A DNA stretch of 64,000 nucleotides from Jacaranda mimosifolia (lineage: Eukaryota > Streptophyta > Magnoliopsida > Lamiales > Bignoniaceae), in assembly GCA_018894105.1 (NCBI GenBank), contig CM032117.1:40720501-40784500 (forward strand). The letters are read 5' to 3'. Position numbers and translations under genes: made by a program. The notes below the pieces were generated by a model, which was given only the letters and a program-made list of their open reading frames with translations, did not search any database and was not told where the DNA came from. This document shows, in pieces, positions 1 to 15,200 of the stretch. Positions within the stretch are counted from its first letter, which is position 1; each line of letters opens with the position of its first letter.

Positions 1-254
1 CTACATTTACTTATTCTTAATGTATATCTTATAATGGAGAGTATGGAATGATTATCTGTTTGCATGCCAAACCGATAATTAAGCTTTCCAGTGCTTTTGT
101 CAGTCCATCCTTTCTCTTGTTCGCAAGTTTCAAATGGTCCCTTAAATATTTAATTGCCTATAGTATCATGTATATCTGTCTTCAAGCTGATACATCATTC
201 ATTTGAAAGCTGGGACCTTACATGGAGATTTCCATAATTGTTTCTTCAATGCAG

Positions 255-3200
255 CCTTTGGATGTCATTCTCTCTCAGGATCATAATCAAATTATAGCTT
301 TACTGGAATATGTCAGATATGATTTTGAGTCGCAGATTCAGCTATGCTCCATCAAAATCTTGAGCATTCTAAGGCAATCCTTCCATTTTCTGTCTCCTTT
401 GTCTTCACCTATGATTATTATCTTTTGTTGATAGTGCGTTGTGGCTACAATAAGTTGTCTTATTGCATGCAGTTCTCGTATGGTTGGGCTCTCACAGTTG
501 CTATTGAAATCCAATTCTGCGAATGGCCTGATTGAGGATTATGCTGCCTGCTTAGAGCTACGATCTGAAGAGTGTCAAATTATTGAAGACAGCAGTGTAG
601 ATCCTGGTGTACTAATTATGCAAGTAAGGCCTTTTTTCTCTCTCTTCCATTTCTTTTCTTTGCATTTACTTTGGAAGTACCATCTTTTAGCCTGAATTAC
701 TTTCAAGAAATAAGTTGGATCAGGAATCAATATTCTACTTTCTGAGAGGAAAGTCCATGGGGAAAAATCACAGTGCAGACATTATCAAAATACTCACTGA
801 AATTTGATGTGCTCATTATATTCATAATTATTGTCATATGGCCCCAGTCGAATGCAGTTAGCTCATAATCTAAAATATGTTAGCTTGGGCAAACGTGGGT
901 CAGGTTTTTTATGGGTTTGGGTAGTTCATGTTGCTGAATTTTCGGCTACTAAATTGTTCAAATTGAACTGATTCACAGTAATGCCAGTATCAGTAACTTT
1001 GGTACTGATGAGATTACTGGTAATTCTGTTTTGTTTTGCTTTATTTATTTTTTGCCCTTTCCTTTTAAAGTTCTGGAATGCGCAGCTTGCTGAAACTTGT
1101 ACAAACTGTCAGTACTTCTAATCTGTCATAACTCACCAAGTCATAATAAGACTAACCGAAACACACAGCCCAGGATGATGTTAACTGAGAAATACAAGTC
1201 TCAGTTTTATATATAGTAAGCAGAGGCTAAGATATGGCAGTGAGAAAGGAGAGACAGAGGGAAAAAGAGGCACCAACGATACGGTGGAGCTGAGGAGGTG
1301 AGACAGCTGCAGCCTCTGTCCTGGTGTTAAGGGGGGAGAGGCAGCAGTGAGGTTGTGGGAGGTCTGGAGGAGAAATGGAGAGAAAGGTGGATGGATACAG
1401 TGTAGTTGGAAGAGCTCTGGAGGAGAGGGTCGACAGAGATCAAGGAGCTGAAGTGGGAGTTGGGAGATGAGCAGCGTCAGAGGAATGAAAATGAATGGAC
1501 AATCAAATCCTGCAACTCATTTTCATGTTTTTACATTATTATTTTAAGGGAACAATACAATAAAACCTTTACAATGAACTTTTTATACGAACTTCCCATG
1601 AAAATAGTTGTAAATCTGAAAAAACTCCAACTCTCATTGCAAAATCTTCAACCTTTGCAATAAACTTTTAGTTTTACTTTTTCTAAATCCAGGAAACCCA
1701 TAAAAATAGTTCTCAATCCTTTAAGCCACTCCAACACTTTTCTCTAGCAACATTAAGATTTTGTAATTTTGGATTAAATTACCTTGGGGCTTGTTAGGGT
1801 AGAAGTTTTTAGGTTTTAGATTGATAAATAATAAATTATATTAAAGAGAATTTCAATTTTCTTTTTAATATTGGATGTATTGAAGAAAAATCTTTAACTT
1901 TAGAATTGCATTAAAGATGTTTAAAAATAAATAATGAATTTGAATAGTTTTAGATTACAATTAAATTGAGAAAATAAAAACTTTCTACATTTTCAGAAGA
2001 AAGAAAAGAAGATTGTTGATATTTGTTGAATAGAACCCATCTCATATCTCATATTTATAGGGTATGTGAGAGGAGGTTAGGTACAAAAGATATACTAGGT
2101 TCAGATAAATTAGAATAAATCTAAATATCTCTCAACACTCCCCCTCAAGCTGGAGCATATATGTCAATTATGCCCAGCTTGTTAGTTGTTACACAAAGTA
2201 TTAAATTGCTTCCCTCACAAGGCCTTGGTAAATATATTTGCTATTTGTTTTGAAGATGGAGTGAAAGGTGTACTGATCTTCTTGTTTATCACAGCTTTAC
2301 GAATAAAGTGGCAATCAACTTCAATATGTTTAGTCCTCCCATGAAATACCGGATTATTGGCAATATGAATAGCTACCTGATTATCACAGTACATAGGCAA
2401 AGGATCACTGAAATTAAAACCCAGTTCAACTAATAAATTTCTAAGGCTTTGTTCACTAGCATTTTGGGGAAATATTTCCCAATTCCCAAAACAATCCCAA
2501 AAAATATTCACATTCTCCATTCATTTTCCCAAAATACAAAAAAATTATACCCAAAAAACCCTCAGAATTCAATCTCAAAAAAATCCTATACACTACCCTA
2601 CCCTACCTAACACTCAAGTATATATATATATATATACACACCATCAAAGTGTATATATATATACACATTACATAAAAAAATAATTTCTTCCTACAAACCC
2701 AACAAGAAGTAATTGATTTGACATTTATAGTAAAATTTGTCCCTCCACCAAAACATTAACAAACAAACAACTCATTCTCAATCCATTTTCCTTATTTTCC
2801 CAAAACATAAATAAATAACTAACACTTTTTCCAAGTTTTCTCCCAAAAACTCATTCTCCCAATTTTTTTTCTAGAAAATGCCCACAACACAAGTGAACAT
2901 GCCCTAAGCCACAACATTACACTAGCAGTGTGTGCCATAAGGATCACTAAAATTAAAACCCAGTTCAACTAATAAATTTCTAAGCCACAACATTTCACTA
3001 GCAGTATGTGCCATAGCTCTATATCAGCTTCTGCACTAGATCTAGCCACTGCTGTTTGCTACTTACAACACCAAGTTACCAGATTTCCTCCAACAAAGGT
3101 ACAGTATCTAGAGGTAGACTTCTTGTCATTTTTAGCCAGCATAATCCACATCTGAATAAGCTTCTATATTTAAGTGTCCATGTTTCTTAAATAACAAACA

Positions 3201-6200
3201 TTTTCCTGGAGAGGCCTTAATATATTTTAAGATTCTAAGTGCAGCATCCCAATGAATAGTTCGTGGCTTGTTCATGAACTTGCTAATTGCTCCAACTGCA
3301 AAAGAGATATTTGGTTTAGTCATAGTCAAATATATTAACTTCCCTACAAGTCGTCTGTACTTTGCGTTATTCTCCAAAAGATCACTAGTATCGTCTCATA
3401 TCCTTGGTGACAAAGTGTTGTTGCAAATATGCCTTGGTTTGTTTCTATGCCTTCAAAATCACTTCTAGATATTAAAATGTCATCCACATAGACAATGAGA
3501 ATGATAGTGCCCGAACAACTATGACGCACAATGACTGAATGATCAGACTGGCACCTTTTAAAGCCAAAATCACAAATAACATGACTAAATTTGTCAAACC
3601 AAGCTCGAGGACTTTGTTTTAAACCCTAAATTGCTTTCTTTAATTTGCACACCATATGTTGGCTCTCCCCCTAAGCAACATACCTAGATGGTGGCTCCAT
3701 TAAAATAGTTTCGTGCAAATCTCCATACAAGAAGGCATTCTTCACATCTAGCTGATATACAGGCCAATCCTGATTAACAGCCAAGGGAAAAAAAACCCTG
3801 CTCGAATTGAGATGAGCGACTGGTGAAAAGGTCTCAAGATAGTCAATGCCATATGTATGGGTAAAATCTTTTGCAAGCAAACAGGCTTTGTATCAATTAA
3901 TAGTCCCATTAGGCTTATACTTAATAGTGAAAACTCAACGACAAGCAACAACATCAACTTTAGAAGGAGCTGGTGTAAGCTCCCAAGTCCCTTGAGAAAT
4001 TAGGGCAGGCATTTCTTCATTCATAGCCATCTTCCACTCCGAGTGTTGTAGCGCCTCAAGATAAGTTTTGGAAATGGATTCTGAGGTGAGAGATACAGCG
4101 AAACTATGGAATTTGGGGGAAAGGTTAGTAAAAGATAGTTATTTAGCTATTGGATATGCAGTACACGAACATTTACCTTTCCGAAGGGCAATAGGAAGGT
4201 CATCATCAGATAGAGGACTGGGGATCTGCAGCAAGGGGAAGACTGGTAATGGTAGTGGCCGTGATAGTCTGATGCGTGCGATGATGCGAATACACCAGTT
4301 GAGGCTTAATTGGAGTAATCAATAAAGGGATGGTCGAAGAGGAAGGGACAAGCAATGGTAAAGGAGGAGAGTTAATCTTAGAAGTATGGTTAGTTTTGGA
4401 ATAGCATGGGGCAGACTTAAAAAAAAGTGACATATACGGAAGTAAATTGCTGACGCGAAATAAGGTCATAACACCAATGCCCTTTTTGAGAGCGAGAATA
4501 ACCAAGCAAACTACACTTGACTGACCTAGATGATAATTTGTCACGGCTTGGAGAAAAATCATGAACATAACAAACACATCTAAAGACTCGAGAAGTGACA
4601 CTAAATAGAGGACGGTTAGGATGAAGACTAGAAAAAGGAATATCCCCATGAAAAACACTAGACGGCAATCGGTTAATAAGAAAACATGCAGTAAGAATGG
4701 CATCCTCCCAAAAATATTTAGGCACATTTATTTCAGTTAGAAGGGTGCGTGCAACATCTAAAAAGTGGCGATGATTTTGCCCTGCAACACCATTTTGTTG
4801 AGAAGTGTGCAACAAGATGTTTGATGTAAAATGCCATGATTCTCACAGAAAGTAGAAACCTCTTTTTGTACAAATTCTAAAGCATTGTCAGTGCGAAGAA
4901 TATGAATGCCAATTGAAAATTGAGTTTTTGTTTCATTGTAGAGAGAAGTGATTACATGAGGGACCTTAGTTCTATCTTTAAATAAATAAACCTAAGTATT
5001 CCTAGAATAATCATCAATAAATGTGATAAAATACTAAAGCCAGTAAAAGACACAAGTATGCAACACGACGTGGGCCCCAAATATCAGAATGAACAAGTTC
5101 AAAGGGGCAAGAACTACGTTTATCAACCCTAAACGGAAATGAAGCATGGTGATGTTTTACTAATTCACAAGACTTACACTCTAAAAGAGAAATAGACGAC
5201 TTAATAGGTAGAAGCTTTCTTAAAGTAGATAAAGATGGGTGACCAAGACGACAGTGCCATTGATGAGGCGAGACAGATGTAGAGAGAGCATGAGCATCTC
5301 CAGGAGTATTAACCTTGTCCAGATAATAAAAACCACCAGCTAACTACTAAATAGAAGGCTAATAGGAAAATTAGGAGTGAAAAGAACATTATCAAGAGTG
5401 AGATGTGAACTAGGTGTAACCATACCAGAACCAGAGATAGGAGAAGGGCAAAAAGAACCATTAGCAATACGAACAGGAGGTAATGAAGGAAAGAGTGATA
5501 AAGAGTTAAAAGAAGATTTATTATCGGTAATACGAGTAGTTGCGCCAGAATCTAAAAGCTAAGACTCACCATGAGAAGCGGCAAAGGCACCCACAGACTG
5601 GGAGACAACTGCAGATGAAGAGGTAGTGGGATCGCAGAATTGACATCATTATTAACAAGTTTGTATACTCTGCTTGGCTTAGCGTAACCATATCAGACTT
5701 CAACACAGACACAGGTGATTCAGTAATAGCATTACCCCAATCTGGTCTGAAAAATATTCAACTCCTTCCTATACATTCGGGTGGAGGATGCAACGGCTAT
5801 GGTGCTGTGCAGCAAGTGTTGGGCTGCAGCGGTGGCTATGGTTTGGACAGAAAACTTTCTCCTCCTCTTCCTTCTTCATTTGTTTTTTTAAAAGAAATTA
5901 GAACATGCTCCGATGCCATGTAAAGAAGAAAGAAAGAAGATTGTTGATATTTATTGAATAGAACCCATCTCATATTTATAGGGAATATGAGGGTTAGGTA
6001 CAAAAGATATACTAGGATCTTCAAGATAAGTTTCCTAACTATTAGATAAATTAGAATAAATCTAAATATATCTCAAGCCTATATATGTATTTAGTTACAA
6101 TTGATAAAATAATGATTTATGGATATTTAATGGAGTTACAATAGAGTAAGTTAACTAAATTTAGTAAAAATAATATTAAATAGGTCAATAATAAAAGATA

Positions 6201-6205
6201 GTGAT

Positions 6206-6238
<33 letters not shown>

Positions 6239-9200
6239 GTTGATTCAAAATTAAATTTAGAACTAGTATTATTTAATATTTTTATATAAATTATTAATTT
6301 AGTGAGTAAATTTGGAAAAATAAAAGTGAAGTTTCGTATTAACACTAACATAGGGGGGTGTAAACGGATATTAAATGGATCGATGCAGTATTTTCATATT
6401 CGTATCCGTTTAACTTTTCGAATATTCAGATACGGATATGGATTTGATCGATATTTATAAATGATATCCGGATTCGTATTCGTCGGATATCGATCGAATT
6501 CGGATATATTCGTATTCGATTGTAATTATTCAAATGCATTCATATTTGACTAAACTTATCCGTATTTGAATTATTTTTTTGATAGTTATATTCGATAATA
6601 AATATTTAGATATCTGTTAACGAATATCCAAATTGTGAATTTATGAACTTATAACAAATACATATTTTAATTAATAGAAGGAACTATACAATTTCATTAA
6701 AAAAAAGCAATCAAACAAATAGCATAATTTATAATTAATAATTGACTCTATAATTGATTATTAATACTAATTAATATTAATAATGACATTTAAGTGTATT
6801 AATTATAAAGTCAACCTACAATAATTATGTTGATTAACTTTATTTTTCAATTTTTTCTCTATATTACAGTAGCTTTTTAAATTTATTCTTTTTTCTTTCC
6901 AATTTTTTAATTATAATTTATATATGCATATATGGATTATAAGATTTTTATTGAAAAATATAAATAATATATTATTTATTATTTAATAAATATATATTTG
7001 AATTGGATATTAAATGGATCGGATATGCATTTACCATATCCATATCCATTTATAATTGGATACATACTAATCGAATACGGATAATATCCGCTTTAAACGG
7101 ATGCGGATAAATTTTGTATAAACAGATACGAATGCGAACGGTAAACGGATTTTCGAATATCCAATTACAACCCTACACTAACGTCAATAAAGTTACATCA
7201 CTTTCTATTTTTATTTGAAATTTAAAAAAACTTATTGCCTTAATAAAGAATTTGAAAGTTTTATTATTCACACAAAATTTGTAATTGGGCCTTGATAGAT
7301 GGAAAGAGATTCATGTAAAATACACAATGCACATATGTATGAATTCAATTGGTATATCATAGTCGTTATAGACAAATTTGATTCTTTTTGAGATTTTTAC
7401 TCCATAACTTTCAAAGATATAAGAAGAAAGAACCCGCCATGTCCAAAAAGTGTTAAGCTTGCTAGTGGTTGTGTTGATAATTCCCCCTTTTAATGTAATT
7501 TATGGACTTACCAAATTGTGTGTCATCCGACACAGTATCTTATGCCACAAGGATGATTTTTTGGAATATTGGTGCATTATAGTGTTCAAGACATGAGAAA
7601 TTAAAATTTTCATTAATACAACTTCTCATTGTAAAGCCTAGGTAAAAAATTTTCTATTAAAAACCCCAATCCACACTTAATCATACAAGTTCTAAGGTAA
7701 TTGGCGCATAAGCTATAACATTGCAATGGTGAATTTAAAAGTTAATAGTTTGATTTTTTTGGTATGAAAGTTGGTTGGGTGAGTTTATTTTATTTTATTT
7801 TTTTTGGGATTGAGAATTACTTTGATGGGTTTATTGGAACTAAATTTTCTTTTAATGGGTTTTTTGGTATTTTTCTTCATTTTCTTATAGACATTCTTGA
7901 TTTCCTGCCTGACTTAAAATGTTGTGTATTTTTCGGGTAACCAGGTGCTTGAACCAATGCTTGTTTTACCTGATCTGATTTCATCTGTGTAAATCTTGAA
8001 AACCTAAATAATGTCAATCCGCATCCATCTCTATGTCAGCACTTGCTGGCCATGGTCTAGTTTGTTTAGTGACATCTTCATAGCTTGCACCTTTGTGTTT
8101 GAACATAACTATCACTATCAGAAACTCAACTTTGGCTCTAACGACCATTTTTGTATATGGTGGTTTTCATATACAATGATAATTGTTGATAGATACTTAG
8201 GTTCATTGCTCCAATCTGTCAATCTTCAAAGATGATTGCTTAAGAAATATATTTGCTTTCATAAAATTGTTCATGTCAGTTTTCATCAAGGCTGATTGTA
8301 GTTCAGTTATAGAAGGCTCTTCAATTTCCTGCCTAGATATTATCATTGCTAACCGTTTGGTGCTATTGGTTATTTTGAACTATTGCGCATGGATGATGTG
8401 GATCATATATATATGCACTATATTACTTAAGTATGTTCGACATGTGAATAGGCAAATGTTATGGCTCAGAAAATAGGTCCAATGGCCACTCAGAGGGCAG
8501 GAAAAATAAGGCACTGCCATATATGCACAAAATTAGTATTTCTAGAAGGATCATATGGATTCTTTTAGCAATTGACATTGATGTAAGAGTAGATTATCCC
8601 ATGTCCAAAAAGAATAAATCTTATGAAGAATAATATATGAGACAAGACATGTGTTACTACTAAATAGTTGATGCAGCTTTTATGGACTGAGATGGCAGGC
8701 ATACCCCCATTTTTCAATTGTGCTATGCATATCAAATATCATTTTCTGCCACATTGTTGAAGTCAAGGTGCATCAACTGTACCTAATTCCAAGAACCTTG
8801 CAGAATCGCTTTCAGAATTCACCCCACTTGTTTTCTTTGCTGTTTTGTTTAGCCAGCAATGCTAGTTTATTAATCTCTGTAGCACCTAAACTCTGGTTTT
8901 AGCTTGAAGAGACTTTTTAGAAAAGAGGCAACAGTTGATTACTTGATCCTCATACTTATTGTAGTTGTTTTACCTTGACCAATAAACAAATCATGGTCAA
9001 CTACCAACCTGTGCACAGCCCAAAGCATCCGATGGTTCAAGCATGCATCTGGATCCTCTATCTGGTTCTACATGCCCAAACCAACGTGCCACGTGCAGCC
9101 AAGCATGCTGTGCCATGGCACCAACAGTTGCCCAAATTTTTGGTGTTGAACCATGCTGGCACGCAAGCTTGCCTTACCAATGTGAATATTCATCATTCTA

Positions 9201-12200
9201 GGAGCTATAGTTTTTGCACTTACGTGCTGATTGTAGAGATATAGGTATCTTTTTTTGTGTTAGAGCCCTAAAATGTTTAAATTGCAATCACAGATCCTCA
9301 AAGGAAAGGTAGTAATGACATGAGTAATAAATATCTTGGATGGTTATTCTCTAGAGCACTTTGTCTGAACTTCAGTTATGTTCATAGAACAGAAGCATAC
9401 GCTAAAATTTTCTGACATTGCTTTTTAAGCCTTAACAGTTGGCTAAAGTCACTTCAATTTTTATTTCCATTGTTTTACTGCATTTATGGTCTATCTATAA
9501 AGTAACTAAAGTTGTATCCTTTCTAAATGCAGCTTCTCATTGACAATATTGGTAGACCAGCCCCGAACATAACTCATCTATTGCTTAAATTTGACGTTAA
9601 TGGCCCTGTTGAAAGGACCGAGCTTCAGCCTAAATTTCATTACAGGTTATTATTAAAAATTTCCCAAAGAATTTTTCTTCTGCAACTATTTGGAGATTCA
9701 TCTGATTTTCTTTTGTTTTACTTGGAATATTAAACATGCATACTTTTGTGTCAATTGTAGTTGTTTGAAGGTCATTCTTGATATTTTGGATAAGCTTTCG
9801 AAGCCTGATGTCAATGCATTGCTTCATGAATTTGGTTTTCAGGTTTGACCGCTACAGTATAATGTTTCATTTTCTTGTTTATGATTTACTGATATGGATG
9901 TCTTGGATGCATCTCCTTGTATATTTGTCAGCTTACTTAAGTACTTTTTGCAGCTTCTTTATGAATTATGTGTGGATCCACTGACTTCTGCTCCTACTAT
10001 GGATTTACTGTGTACCAAAAAGTACCAGTTTTTTGTCAAGGTCTTATTCTCTCTACCATTAGATATTAAAATTTTTGTTTCTTGTCAATGGGCATGCATT
10101 GGTTAATATTCTATTGTTTCTGATGCCATTCAGCACCTGAATTTGATTGGTGTTGCTCCCCTTCCAAAGAGAAATTTCAATCAGGCACTTCGTATCAGCT
10201 CACTGCATCAGGTTTTTGTTGCTAATCAGTTCATACTTCTTTCTGTTACTTGTGCATGTTGACTGAAGATCTTACTTTTGTATTTTTTTATTATTATTTT
10301 CCACATTGCAAAAGAATGTTGAGTGTGATGCTGATTTATCTATTTATTCATGGTTTCTGTTTTATATTTTGTTATGTTTATATATAGTTGGAACAAAATA
10401 TGATGCTGTCAAATGATTCTAACCTTGGCCAATGAGAAGTAATTTCTTGTTCTCTAAATCCTACATTTCTTGCCTTCTGTAGAGAGCATGGCTGTTGAAG
10501 CTTTTAGCTGTAGAATTACATTCAGCAGACACGATAGATTCCAATCATCATGACGCATGCCAAAGTATTCTCACTGAGTTGTTTGGCCAGAGACTTACTG
10601 AGTTTAGCATTGATCATGATGCATCTTCCTTGATCCCTCAAAATGACACAAAAATTTCCTCAACTGGTTCAATTAGTAAGAATAAGGTATTGTGGTTGCT
10701 CGAGATTTCTAATACTTTGTCTGGCAGCAATTTCTTCCCACTTGTTTATGTGGTTTATTTTTGTGAAATTATTTAGAACTCCTTGAAGATGTTGTGGTGT
10801 GCGTACTTGGTAAATATTCATAGTATAATGTACTACGTGCATACCCATTAGGAGTTGAAATATACTCACCTTCTGAACTTTGTGAAAATGCCCAATCTTT
10901 TAGTTGAGTGTATTCTGCATTATGCACTCTGTTTTAAAAGTTCTAATTCGGATTGGTATCTATTATCTATTAACATACTTATGTCACCTGTTATGTGAAG
11001 TAACATGATGTGAGTCTTGCCCAAAAATTCTTTATCATGGTGGTTCTGCTAATCTGGACCCAAATTGTAATGTTGATTTGATTCTACTATTAATGCGTAT
11101 TTATCAAAACATAAAATGGAGTATGACAATATAAAAACCAAAAGTGGCATGATATGTTGTCTCTTTAATTCTTGAAAATATAAATCGCTATATCCGGCTA
11201 ACCAATTTTGTGTTACAATTCTAAATTTAGCATGCATATAAGAATTTTTAGAAAGATTTGTAAGGAAATTTAATAAAATAGTGTTATTCTGCAGTGTTTT
11301 CGCTTACAAATTGATCATTTATTTATCTATCATTTGTTTTTGTTTCATTCACTCTGACAGAAATTTCAGCACATCTTTTGAGCAAAATTTGTTTTATCTC
11401 CATATTAACTAGATAAACTTCCCTATTTTCACTATAGTTTGATTTAAGGAAACACTAAAGTAAACTGATGGAGTATAATTTGAAATATTTTTCAATTTGG
11501 TGATTTTTTTTTCTTCTATAGAATCTCACGGTCTCTTGGCATGGCCCAAAATGTTCTTCACAACTTCTGCATCAATGTAAAGATTTCATCACCAATTAAC
11601 GTTGATGCAATAAGCGAATATTTTGTGCTTTTTTTTGAGTTATTGCTTTCCAAATAGAAGTCTATTTCACTGTTTTAGTCCCTTTGCCCTTGTTCTCCAA
11701 TTAGTATTGGTATTTGATATTGAATTCTGATACATAGGTTCCTTAGTTGCAGATTAACTTCATTTTAGACTCAGTCATTCATTTGTCGTACTTCCATTAT
11801 TAGTGGGAGCTTGATAAATGACTTAGTTATCTGAAAGTTGGCTATGGGTGTCTCTTGCAGATGGTGTGAACCTTCACTACCCTAATTTTTCTTGTAAAAA
11901 ATTTAAACTTGATCTTAAACATCGACAAATATCCAATGCAGGACAGAGAAATTTGAAGTCGTAAAAATATTTCTAGCATCATGTTACCTTAAAATTTCCC
12001 TTTGTGTTTCGCGAGAGATGCTTACAACCTTTAACTTGGGGCAAGTGATCTTGTGTCGTGGGTAGTTTTTTCTCCAATAGAAATACATTCCCAATTTTTC
12101 GGCAGTTCAATTTATAATCTTAAGGTCTTGACAAAAATTTGTACCTGTAATCCCAAAAAAGAAAAAAAGAAATAAAAAAAAGAAATAAAAATAAATCAAT

Positions 12201-15200
12201 AAAAAATGAAAAAGAACAAACTTGAAATTACAGAGATCACCATGTTTTAGTTCTGGGACAGTCATGAGAGTTTTCTTTCTGTAATTCCTCATTTGTTCTA
12301 ATTCAATGGTATAATATTTTGATGCTTACTATAAGTTTTTGCATAAATCTTCTAATGTCTTTATGCCATTTTAATACACCAGTTTAGAGACATTCTTTAT
12401 TATATGCATCTATTAAAGTGGTAGGTTCTATCAGGGTTCTGTTACATAATTACAGTCCTTTCAGTGCATTTGTCCTTATTACTTAACTACTAGTTTTATA
12501 CTGATTTATCACTGCTTCCCTATTTCCTTCTATTAATTGGTGGTAAGGAATTTTAACAGTACCCTTGTTTTTCCAACCATAGGTGCTGGAATTGCTTGAG
12601 GTCGTCCATTTTGAATCTCCTGATATCAAACTGAAGTCCTCTCAGTTTGTTTCTAGTTTAAAGTATTCATCTCTGGTAAGACAGACGCTGTTTACATCAC
12701 TATCTTGTTTTGTTTTGTACATCATGCTGTTCTATATGCTTTGCAGGCTGAGGATATACTCACCAACCCAACAACCTCGGGAAGGGGTGTCTATTATCAC
12801 TCAGAACGTGGGGATCGTCTTATTGACCTTGCTTCTTTCAGAGATAGACTTTGGCAGGTGCTTTTCTGGTCCCGCCCACACCCTGTGTTCATGTTTCACT
12901 TATTTCTCGTGATATCTCCAAGCAGAAGTCGATTTTAGTGATCAATGTGTTTTATTTCCACAGAAGTGCAATTTGTACAATTCCCAGCTGAACTCTGTAG
13001 GAAGTGAAGCTGAGTTGAATGATGTAAGAGAAGCAGTCCAACAACTATTAAGATGGGGATGGAAATACAACAAGAACCTTGAAGAACAAGCTGCTCAGCT
13101 TCACATGTTAACAAGCTGGTCTCAGATTGTTGAGGTCCACTCTTTCTTGTGCAAGTCTTCTGTATTTTGTTCTTTCATCACGAACTTCTTTGCCCCAGGA
13201 TTATGGTGGTGTTGGAGGGTGGCCTTGTTGCGATTTTGACTTTTGTTATCTATGCCTAAGTATCTATTCTACAATTATGTGTGTGTGTGTGTATACATTT
13301 ACTTGACGTGGTCCATGGAAATCATAACTTTACAAAATAATGGGATATGTGAATGGCAATATGCCAAGAAGGTTCTTAAAATGAATTGTTATTCTTGCTT
13401 TTAAGGAGTTAATCATATATGTCAGGTTTTTCCCTGGTTATCATTAATGCTGTATCTATAACCATTTCAGCATTTTGGTTATGCTATTGTTCTTTCTTCC
13501 TTCTTCAGGTTTCTGCATCCCGAAGGATTTCATTCCTTGAGAACCGATCTGATATACTATTTCAGTAAGTCAGTCTCTTTTGCTCCCTTATCTCCCAATA
13601 CATAGTTGGCTTTACTCATCCAGAGCCATATGAACAGGTTGCTAGATGCTTCCTTGAATGTTTCTGCTTCTCCTGACTGTTCCTTAAAAATGGCACAAAT
13701 ATTGACTCAGGTTAGTATGCAATGCTAAATTTGGCTTTGTCTATTTCTTTCTTGAGTTTCTATTTTTTCGTGGATATTAACTGATGATGTTTTTCAAGGT
13801 TGGTCTCACATGCATGGCCCAGTTACGTGATGAAAGATTTGTCTTCCCCAGTAGCTTAGCTTCTGACACGGTTACATGTCTTGATATTATTATGAGTAAA
13901 CAATTATCCAATGGGGCTTGCCACTCCATTCTGTTCAAGCTTATCATGGCAATTCTTAGACACGAATCTTCAGAAGCATTGAGAAGGCGGTATTGACATT
14001 TGACTAAGAAACTGTTGCCTCTACATTTAAATGTGCCAAAAATGGGAAAAAGCTTTTAAACTTTTTTGTTATTTCTGATCCAGCCAATATGCTTTGCTGC
14101 TTAGCTATTTCCAGTACTGTCGGCATGTGCTTGACTCAGACGTTCCAACGACAATTCTGCAGTTCTTGTCAATTGATGAGCAAGACAATGGAGATTTGGA
14201 TCTAGAAAAGGTTTCTGCAATTTTTTCATTTTGTAGTGCTTCTTCAATTTATACTAACCAGAGCACATCTTTTACAGATAGATCAAGATCAGGCTGAATT
14301 GTCACACGCAAACTTTGCAATCCTAAGAAAGGAAGACCAGCCCATTCTTAACCTGGTTGGCGATTTGAAATTCTTTTCCATCAATTTTTTTTTTAATTTA
14401 AATATCTTTTTCTTTGGTTGAATAATATTTTTGTAGATCCCATTCACTTTATTGACAAGATCACCGGAGATTCTGTGAGCCTTGTATGTTGTATCTGTTA
14501 TCCTGTGGCAGATGCCCAACCGAAAATTTAAATGATCAACATATTTATAACTTTTCTGGTTAATGGATGTATAATGTTGCTTGGTAGTGATTTCAAAGTT
14601 GCCATTGTTGTGGTTTTGACTACAATGAGAAATGTTTTTGATCTTGATATTCTTTAGCTTTTTACTTCAAAGTAGCTGAAGAGGTCATTATTTGATGTGC
14701 TAGCATTGGTCAATTTGTTCCATGACTGAAGAACAACAGTGATCAAATAAAAGAATAGAAAGAAGCTAAATTCACTGTTGAACATATGGTTGACATGACT
14801 TCCAAAATGGAATCAGATGAGTAATGAGGCTTGTCTTGTTAGTCGCTGATCAGCAGGATGTGCTAGGCTAGGTTCGTCAGTCATTAGCTGCAATATGGAC
14901 TATATTATGGGGACATTTTTGTGTTGTATATGTGGAAGTTTCCTCTCGAGGATGTGTATCTACGTGTCCAAAAAAAAACTTCTGAATAACCCTATTTCCT
15001 ATATTTGTTCTCACATAACACTTTATTGCCTTGGCTTGCTAACAGGCATACAGACAAATTTCTCATTGATGGTTGTGGTACAAACATGATTACTATTAAT
15101 TGCAATTGCATTAGCCTAGCTCAATATGGCGCCTTAGAATCAATTGTCAAGAGGTTAATGATAATGTGGAAAAGAAAAGGCTATAGGTGAATCAATATGC

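Larger units (their letters stand above)
2215..3014 (-). pseudogene. Copia RNase H domain, duplicated segment and MITE-interrupted
   Basis: The minus-strand reading shows the copia RNase H hallmarks CDNQVAIHIANNPVFHGRTK and HIEVDCHFIR near the 3' end, followed by the C-terminal IANIFTKAL. Upstream, the SSAEAEYRAMAH-type region is present but has lost one base. The segment encoding SEMLWLRNLLVELGF is tandemly duplicated (76-bp unit, not a multiple of three), and a Tourist MITE sits in one unit. The domain cannot be translated intact. Confidence 0.85.
1990..6078 (-). mobile_element. Ty1/copia LTR retrotransposon, gag-depleted, inside NUP205 intron
   Basis: Two short LTRs flank minus-strand relics in copia order: protease, integrase, RT, RNase H. 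The polypurine tract lies at 2138-2153 and a methionine-tRNA-like primer site at 5907-5918. Flanking 5-mers CTACA (1985-1989) and CTATA (6079-6083) match at four of five bases and look like a decayed target duplication. Only about 330 bp separate the primer site from the protease motif, so most of gag is gone. Coding parts carry stops and frameshifts, so the copy is dead. It lies antisense to NUP205, within an intron. Confidence 0.9.

Noticed and set aside
1406..1663. Open plus-strand stretch of 85 codons
   Set aside because: Lies in a purine-rich, low-complexity intron segment; no conserved motif.
2438..2911. hAT assignment for the MITE in the copia element
   Set aside because: No 8-bp duplication; the TAA duplication and GG ends fit PIF/Harbinger better.
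11522..11582. Possible extra NUP205 exon after a good-looking acceptor at 11521
   Set aside because: Family sequence joins SKNK directly to VLELLEV at 12583 in phase 0; the candidate adds residues without similarity.
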